Source: Coffea arabica (lineage: Eukaryota; Streptophyta; Magnoliopsida; Gentianales; Rubiaceae). From it: a stretch of DNA of 64,000 nucleotides. Position numbers and translations under genes: made by a program. The notes beneath the pieces are model-generated. The model was given only the letters and a program-made list of their open reading frames with translations, did no database searches and had not been told where the DNA came from. Shown here piece after piece: positions 57,722 to 64,000 of this stretch (within the stretch, counting starts at the first letter, position 1; every line of letters starts with the position of its first letter). The stretch lies in assembly GCF_036785885.1 (NCBI RefSeq), contig NC_092320.1:16431557-16495556 (forward strand). The letters are read 5' to 3'.

Positions 57722-58979
57722 CTCTCCCCCCCTTAGGAAATTTCGTCCTCGAAATTTTACCTTCATTTGTCTTAGACGAGTCCGGAACTGTTGGGTTATC
57801 CAACACATAAGCTTTTGCCGGTACACTCGTTCGTTTCCCCCTTTCGTTCGATTGTTTTGGTCTGGCTCCATCCGGTTGCGGAGTATTACCTTCACGGGAC
57901 TGTCTCCTCGGACAGTTTCTCACTTGATGATCGCTGCTTCCGCAAATTAAACATTTCCGTCCTTTTTGCCAACAATCACTTTCAATGTGATTGGTTTTTC
58001 CGCAGTAGCCACACGTCAAATGAGAAGCCATCTTTTGGTTTTCTTGGAAAATTTCTCTATGTCCTACTTGGCTTCCTTTTGTAAACCTCTCATCTATCGC
58101 CCCTATTGTCCATGGCGGGTAGGATAACTGGCTCACCTTTTGCACTTTAGAAGGCGCAATCGTTTCACTAAACTCTTCCACTCCACTACCCGATGCACTC
58201 CTTTTTCGAGTTTGGGAGGCCTTTACTTGTGCCTTTGCACTCTCGATTCGTTGAGCCTTTTCAAGGGCCTCAGTAAACGTATTCACTTGCGCTGCTGCCA
58301 ACGCCTCTTGGATGTCCAAGTTCAATCCCTGTATGAATCGTCTTACTCGTCGCCGTTCGGTAACTACCATTTCCGAAGCAAACTTGGATAACTTGGTAAA
58401 TTTTGTCTCATATTCGGCCACACTTAATGTTCCCTGGCGTAACCCAATAAACTCCTCCTCCCTCATTTCTTGGACTAAAGGTGGGAGGTACTTCTCGTTA
58501 AATTCTCTTATAAAGTTTGCCCATGTCCAGATAGTCTGCTCTCTTTCCCATTTTGCTCGAATTACGTTCCACCATGATCGGGCCGGTCCCTCAAATTGAA
58601 ACACTGCAAAGTTCACTTGCCTCTGCTCAGTGTAGTTTAAAGCTGTGAAAATGTTAACCATAGCCTCTAACCATTGCTCGGCTATATCTGGATCAGGCCC
58701 CCCAAGGAATTTCGGAGGAGCAAACTTCTGGAATCTTTCAAGAGCCTTATCTTCACCCATCTCAGGGTTCCGGGGTTGGTTTACGGGTATTTGGCCTTGT
58801 TGCTCCACTAATCTTGCCAAAATATCCGTCATTTGTTGCATTGCCGTCGCCATTTGGTCTCCGGTTGCAACTCTCGGTCCTTGTTCTTGCTCGGCGGACG
58901 TTTCCCTTTCTGCTCTTGGTTCTGGGGTCCGTTTAGTTCCGCGGCCTCGACCACGTCCACGACTACGTCTTCCGTCCAT
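57717..58979 (-). CDS. Gag protein of pol-less retroelement
   Basis: 420 residues from ATG 58979 (MDGRRSRGRG), chosen because the sequence upstream in frame is leader. Arg/Gly-rich N-terminus, then a retrotrans_gag capsid-like domain at about residues 100-260 (FLGGPDPDIAEQWLEAM, FEGPARSWW). Two CCHC zinc knuckles at 323-336 (CGYC...H...C) and 343-356 (CLIC...H...C), then a tail KAYVLDNPTVPDSS. In autonomous Tekay/Del-type chromoviruses that tail leads straight into the aspartic protease. Here it instead joins the last bases of pol and the purine tract, and the frame ends FPKGGRV within the LTR start. It could still package RNA into particles made with partner enzymes. No stop or frameshift. 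Confidence 0.93.
   Translation of the reverse strand: MDGRRSRGRGRGRGTKRTPEPRAERETSAEQEQGPRVATGDQMATAMQQMTDILARLVEQQGQIPVNQPRNPEMGEDKALERFQKFAPPKFLGGPDPDIAEQWLEAMVNIFTALNYTEQRQVNFAVFQFEGPARSWWNVIRAKWEREQTIWTWANFIREFNEKYLPPLVQEMREEEFIGLRQGTLSVAEYETKFTKLSKFASEMVVTERRRVRRFIQGLNLDIQEALAAAQVNTFTEALEKAQRIESAKAQVKASQTRKRSASGSGVEEFSETIAPSKVQKVSQLSYPPWTIGAIDERFTKGSQVGHREIFQENQKMASHLTCGYCGKTNHIESDCWQKGRKCLICGSSDHQVRNCPRRQSREGNTPQPDGARPKQSNERGKRTSVPAKAYVLDNPTVPDSSKTNEGKISRTKFPKGGRV
57722..57738 (-). other. Polypurine tract
   Basis: Minus-strand CCTAAGGGGGGGGAGAG directly before the LTR's TGTGAG. The adjacent bases (AAATTTCGAGGACGAAATTT) are typical of the pol 3' end in Tekay/Del elements. Confidence 0.85.
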
Positions 58980-59663
58980 AGATATATATATATATATATT
59001 TTTTCCTTCTCTCTCTCTCTCCCTCTTTTTTTCCCCCCAAAAAGATAATTTAGTAAATAAACACAGTAAATTGACTAAAGTAACAAGTTCTAGCATACCA
59101 AATACACAAGTAAACATATACGCACATAATACACCATATCAATGAGGCAAATAATCAAATACACAAATACATATCAAATTGGACAGATAACCATGTACAC
59201 ACACGTATACTAACGTCATGTAGGAACAATATACGAGTAAATCAAAAGGAAAAGGTGAAGTTGTCCAAGTCGCAATTAGATAACCCCGTCCGGTCTCTCA
59301 CGTCACTTACGATCCAAACTAGATGTCCATTAACCTCTTGTACCTATTCCAGCCAGACAAAGCCTGTTCATGTTTCTAAAATACAAACCTCACGTACTTA
59401 GCATCGCCTCAATTCTGGAGTACTCGGGCACAAGAATCCGAAATGGGACAATTCACGTCTCGAGCCGGCCGGTCCCAAGAGTAAATCATCCATAATTATA
59501 GATTCCAACCCGACGTACCTATCTATGACCCTTAGATACCACGAGAGAGATTTAAGGCCTATAACATTCACAATTCAAACCTTATGCTCAAACGAGCACT
59601 TAATCCATCATACCTATTCACCACTCGGTCCAGGCTCACTCCGCGCAGAGACCACGCGAAGCA
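58980..59663 (-). other. Leader between primer site and gag
   Basis: About 680 bases of untranslated leader, with an (AT)n tract next to the gag start (58981-59000) and a purine-rich block on the minus strand (59001-59045). A packaging signal would be expected here but cannot be identified by eye. Confidence 0.55.
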
Positions 59664-59677
59664 GGCTCTGATACCAA
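59664..59677 (-). other. Primer-binding site (initiator tRNA-Met)
   Basis: Minus-strand TTGGTATCAGAGCC, one base from the LTR end at 59679, fixes the element's orientation. Confidence 0.92.
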
Positions 59678-59678
59678 C

Positions 59679-62600
59679 TGTGACGACCCCACTTCTCCCT
59701 AAGGCGAACCAGAGGGTTGGCGGGTCGCCTGCCTAGCTCTCGCCAGGACTCACACAAGCAAACCGACCAATTATCCACGTATAACTGAAACCAAAACACA
59801 ATTCGCCATCCGAACATGCCAACCTTTAAGCGACTTGAATACTAAAACACATTAACTTCAGAGATAACCTTACCATTGAATCTCCACCCGTTCACTCCTA
59901 CATACATCTCTGACCAGATCACCACATAATCTCAAATATACAATACAAACCACACAGTAAGTTCATAAAGCTCAGATAAAATTCATACAAGCCAAATCTT
60001 AGGGTTTGCACTTTTCCAGCTTCAAGTGACAAACCAAAACGAAGATACAAGTCCGATTCGAAATAAAATTTACAAAACGATAAGATAGACTTCAAGTCTC
60101 TCGATTTCCGACACCTGTTAAGGAAAACAAATATCGTGTGGTGAGCTAAAGCTCAGTGAGGTTCCGAACACATAGGCAACAATAAAATCAATGCATTCAT
60201 TACATATAACCAATAATTCAAGATACAAACACAAATAAAGCAATAACCACATTCATGAAAAGGATACGGCTCACAGGGAGCAATTCATTCGATCATTCAT
60301 TCGTTCTCCTGACATTCTCCTTCCTTCATTCATTTGAAAATGCATTTTTCATTTATCAATACCCCTCGTTCGTTCGTTCGTTCATTTCATTCTCCAAGCT
60401 CCACCAACCTCCACCAACCTACATAGGTAATACTCGAGTATACCAAACGTTCACCCAAGTCCCTAATCGCCCGACCGAGACCGCTTCTGGCTCGAGACGA
60501 CCGGTAACAAGGGGCAATGGCCAGTTCAGCCCAAAAGGCTTACATTCATGCACAAGTAATATGTCAATCATTCAATCATTAAAATTTCACATTCATTTAG
60601 GCTAAGTGCGATAAAGTACACACTCGCCTTGAAAACTCGTTTTGACAATCATTGAAAGCATTTAACACATTATCAAGCAATAAGATCAAACCAGTAAGTC
60701 AAAGGAATATAACAAACAAGAACACTCACCAAGAGTGAAGTCACAACTCACGCTGGGAATCGAAATCCGCGTCCTCGCTAAACCCTAGAAATCCAAGTTT
60801 TAAAACTATAAATTTCACTAAGCAAACCCTTGTTTTATATATAAAAGGTTATCTTATATAAAACTAATTTAATTTCCCGCAACTAGTCAATAAATTTCTA
60901 AAAATCAAAGCTAGTAAAGGAATAAAATATTTCATGTGGTTTCTTTAAAGGTATTTCCCCTCTAGAGGCAAACTAGAACCAAATTGGTTCAAACGAGTTT
61001 TCTTGCCAAATAAGTTTTCTATGCCATTTATTTGAAATTATTCAAATCTAGTGTTTTTCCAAATTTCCTTTAAAACAACTAGTCAAGGATAATTTTATGA
61101 AAAACTTTAGAAGTTAGATACAATTATTCCCTAAAGGAAATAAAACTAGTTTAAGCAAAATAAAAGAATTAACTAGTCGGCAAGGGTGTAAAAGTCCCGA
61201 TATCTAAATTTTAATATTAATGTACCATACTATATATATATATATATATACAGCTTGCTATTAAGACAAAATATACCTACAAGGCTTGATTTAAAGGTAT
61301 TTGAATTCAAGAGATTAAAATGGACTTTACGATTCCAATTCATATGCACATTGTATTCCAAGTTGCCAATATAGCTAAAACGCAACTCAAATATAAATCT
61401 CGCTAGGGCTTCATCAATCATTAGCCCTAGGTCTCAACAGATTTTATTCCAAACAAAATTCAGCAAAGGAAGTCCAAGGTATCACAACAAATTCCAAATC
61501 ACAAACCATAGACCTTCCAAGCACATTTCAGCCTACCACTTGAACAAATTCACCAAAATTTAATATTCTTGGACAAATTACTCAAGTGGCCAAGAGCTTC
61601 TTCAATTATTAGCTCTTGACATCAAACAATTTCTTTCAATCACAATTCAACCAGGATTTCAATCTAAAACAAGAAGAAAACCACAACCAATCATGACTCC
61701 CAAATAATTCTAAGATTCAGATTTTCTTTTCTTGTTTCGATTGTCAAGAGAATTCCAGCAAATTTCAATCCAAGACGTCCATTAGATCTCCAACTTTTAC
61801 TTGCTAGAAACACTAAACGTATAGCTTATAATCTGTCCAAACCAAGCTAAAATAAATAATACACAAATCCAACAAATAAACTCACTAAAAGTCCCAACCA
61901 ATTCAGCCATGCTGGAAAATATTTTCCTTCAAAATTTGCTTTAGTTCATGTTCCAATACACCAGCTTTTCAAGTGTTACAATCAAAATTAGGCTAATTAA
62001 ACAAATCAGTCCTTAGTCATGCTCGGCAGAAGATTGACATCAAACCAGAATTTCTTAGGTTCTTTAATTCATCAATTAACTTCATAGAATTAACATGCAG
62101 GGTCTTAGACATCATGAACATTGAGTTTCACTCGGCTACTTACACTTGAGAGCTCAAGTGATCACAAGCAAACAGAATTTCAGTTGCATTACCATACCAT
62201 TCTTCTCGGCAGAATCATGCACAACCAAAACAGAATTTTTCCTAAGCTTCTCAATGCGACATCCGAACACTTAGATTAACATGCATGACCTTGAACATCA
62301 TGTTTAGTGTTAAGTAACCGCATACATGAGCTCAGATTACCTCAGGGAAAAATTTTAAAGCTGCAATTCTAGTTCGGCTACTCGGCAGTCTGCATAATCA
62401 AAATTCCAGCAGCCTTGATCTTAGTTTTTCCGAATTTTTCCTTGGATTATACGTGGATTTAGATGCTCAAGATTAACATGCAATAGCTTAGCCTCTGATT
62501 AACATTTTTAGTTTAGAAATCGATTTCAATAACAACATCTTTCAGCCAAGATTTCCAGAACTTAGTCGATCATCCACGGTAGCTTAAATGTGACCAGATG

Positions 62601-63723
62601 TTAAGTCCATTAAAATTTTTCTAGCTAATCCCTGCTCATTCGACAACTGCAAAGCTTAATCAACCTCTTAACCAGTTTCATTGGAGTTCAGAAATCACCT
62701 CACAGCAAGCTAAGTTGTCGGACAGAAAGTTAGAAAAGTTTCCTTCCTCTCGGCTCTCACACACGAAGCAGAATCTGGTTGCAGCTGGTGGTTGTTGGTT
62801 TAACAAAGATGGTGATGGTCAGCAGCTCCTACGCCCTCCACTAGCTCTCCCCTTTCTTTCCTCTAACTCACGAACAGAAATGGTAGATGTGTAGCTCGCC
62901 CTCTCGCTTCCTCTCGGTCGATGATAACAAGGAAATGGTGGGATGTTATCTGTTGTAGGGAGTGTGCAGAGGTTATGAGGTGAGATTGTGGAATGGTGCT
63001 GCGGTTTTGAGGGTGGTTGAGTGTCGGCAGGGATGGTGTATTGCAGTGGTGAAGGTGCCGGTTGGTCAGGCTTGGGCGGTGGTGTGTGGAAGTGGTGAAA
63101 GTTGTGGTTGGCCGGCTGGGTGGTGTTGTGATCATGGTGTCCGGGGAGCTGTTTGGCTTTGCAGAAAATGGTCATGGCCGTGGGTGATGTTGTGAAGCTG
63201 TGAGGGTAATTTAGACTTTTCACTACTTCTCCAATTAGCCACTTAAGTCCTTGGTCCTAGCTTAGTTCCAAAAATTGTCCCCAAAAGTGATTTGAACGCC
63301 TAATTGAATCGCTAATCTTGCAAGACTTTGGTTATCGAAATTTTAGGTCCTAAATATAGTTAGTGTACTTGTATTATTTCTATCTAAAATTTATTGATTA
63401 CGAATTAGTATTAAGCTTACTTTAATGCTTAACATTCTTGTTTGATTAATTAAACTATTAAAATCAAGTTTGACCAATATATATAAATCTAACATTTTAT
63501 GTTAATACGAAAAAAAATTTAATCTAGCTCTAAAAATCTTAACTTAGTTTAGCGGAACCAAGGAATTCATAACTTAGAAAAATTATATAAGTTTTCACAT
63601 AAACGTGTTTTTACGTACGTAATTGCAAACAAGTAAAAGTAGTACTAGGACTTATTAAAGAATAAAAGGAATGCAATTGACATACGAAATGTTATTTATA
63701 TAAGCATTTTCAGGGTTCTCACA
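59679..63723 (-). repeat. LTR (5' LTR of the gag unit, shared with the next unit)
   Basis: Same 4045-bp sequence as 53677-57721, offset 6002. It is the 5' LTR for the internal region 57722-59678 and at the same time the 3' LTR for the internal region starting at 63724. Confidence 0.9.
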
Positions 63724-64000
63724 CTCTCCCCCCCTTAGGAAATTTCGTCCTCGAAATTTTACCTTCATTTGTCTTAGACGAGTCCGGAACTGTTGGGTTA
63801 TCCAACACATAAGCTTTTGCCGGTACACTCGTTCGTTTCCCCCTTTCGTTCGATTGTTTTGGTCTGGCTCCATCCGGTTGCGGAGTATTACCTTCACGGG
63901 ACTGTCTCCTCGGACAGTTTCTCACTTGATGATCGCTGCTTCCGCAAATTAAACATTTCCGTCCTTTTTGCCAACAATCACTTTCAATGTGATTGGTTTT
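63719..64000 (-). CDS. Second copy of gag, 3' end only (truncated by the window edge)
   Basis: Same frame and sequence as the end of the gag at 57717: second zinc knuckle (CLIC...), NCPRRQSREG, KAYVLDNPTVPDSS, FPKGGRV and stop, followed by the purine tract and LTR. The N-terminal part lies beyond base 64000. It shows that the unit is repeated in tandem and is not a simple single insertion. Confidence 0.9.
   Translation of the reverse strand, partial: KTNHIESDCWQKGRKCLICGSSDHQVRNCPRRQSREGNTPQPDGARPKQSNERGKRTSVPAKAYVLDNPTVPDSSKTNEGKISRTKFPKGGRV

Larger units (their letters stand above)
53677..64000 (-). mobile_element. Tandem array of a pol-less, gag-only gypsy-type LTR element (LTR-INT-LTR-INT...)
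   Basis: Minus-strand element. A 4045-bp LTR (53677-57721), an internal region (57722-59678) with gag, another LTR (59679-63723), then the gag end of a further internal region (63724-64000) reaching the window edge. The repeat period is 6002 bp, and everything I compared between the copies is identical. Primer site, purine tract and TG...CA LTR ends are in place. No protease, RT, RNase H or integrase sequence exists between the LTRs. This fits the TR-GAG/LARD class of non-autonomous plant retroelements, although TR-GAGs are usually much shorter. The left flank just before the LTR is tttat; its duplicate should follow the last LTR, outside the window. Confidence 0.9.

Noticed and set aside
58645..59145. 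166-residue plus frame
   Set aside because: Exactly antisense to the Gag N-terminal half; Arg/Gly codons make the opposite strand open.
53677..64000. Two separate nearby insertions of one element
   Set aside because: The second internal region abuts the second LTR with purine tract in place and there is no intervening unique DNA or target duplication, so a shared LTR in a tandem array fits better.
1..64000. tRNA, rRNA genes or CRISPR-like arrays
   Set aside because: No cloverleaf-type sequence, rRNA core motif or regularly spaced repeat array was found by eye; the tRNA-like 12-14-mers at 17562 and 59664 are primer-binding sites.

Overview
This is a plant nuclear genomic window. Its genes have many short GT-AG introns, AT-rich intergenic DNA, and plant-specific families: a SIP-type alkaline alpha-galactosidase, SAG39-like papain-type proteases and a GH28 polygalacturonase. 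Transposons make up a large part of it. The protein sequences look like a eudicot, probably an asterid; Coffea/Rubiaceae is a guess that the sequence alone does not prove.

Layout. 1-4.8 kb: a 5'-truncated RFS2/SIP2-like gene (12 exons visible, + strand). 4.8-8.2 kb: intergenic DNA with two Mutator-like MITEs. 8.3-16.9 kb: a cluster of three SAG39-like cysteine protease loci. The first (minus) and third (plus) are intact two-exon genes. The middle one (minus) is a pseudogene in which a piece of a coatomer beta-subunit coding sequence replaces part of the catalytic domain. 17.16-22.54 kb: a complete, very young Ty3/gypsy chromovirus with one intact gag-pol reading frame, a 5-bp target duplication and LTRs differing at one base in 402. 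22.5-39.8 kb: gene-poor DNA with a 1.05-kb direct duplication, a 2.4-kb Mutator-like (MULE) derivative with a perfect 9-bp target duplication, a 1-kb terminal-inverted-repeat element, and a 5.2-kb MULE with a decayed MuDR-type transposase. 39.85-43.35 kb: an intact nine-exon polygalacturonase gene (+ strand), with a hAT-type MITE in intron 4. 44.5-49 kb: degenerate 12-residue coding repeats, a long-TIR element with a hAT MITE nested inside it, and another MULE MITE. 49.7-53.6 kb: a GC-rich promoter-like island with telo-box motifs, then sequence with no recognised gene. 53.68-64.0 kb (and beyond): LTR-internal-LTR-internal of a minus-strand gypsy-type retroelement with about 4-kb LTRs that encodes Gag but no Pol.

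The cellular genes are not an operon-like set. Independent functions (raffinose-family sugar breakdown, vacuolar or secreted proteolysis, pectin breakdown) lie next to each other. Only the protease loci form a local family, which grew by duplication and then partly decayed. The main story of the window is transposon activity. Several elements have exact target duplications that define their borders. The two least ordinary structures are the protease/coatomer chimera and the tandem array of a pol-less, gag-only retroelement.
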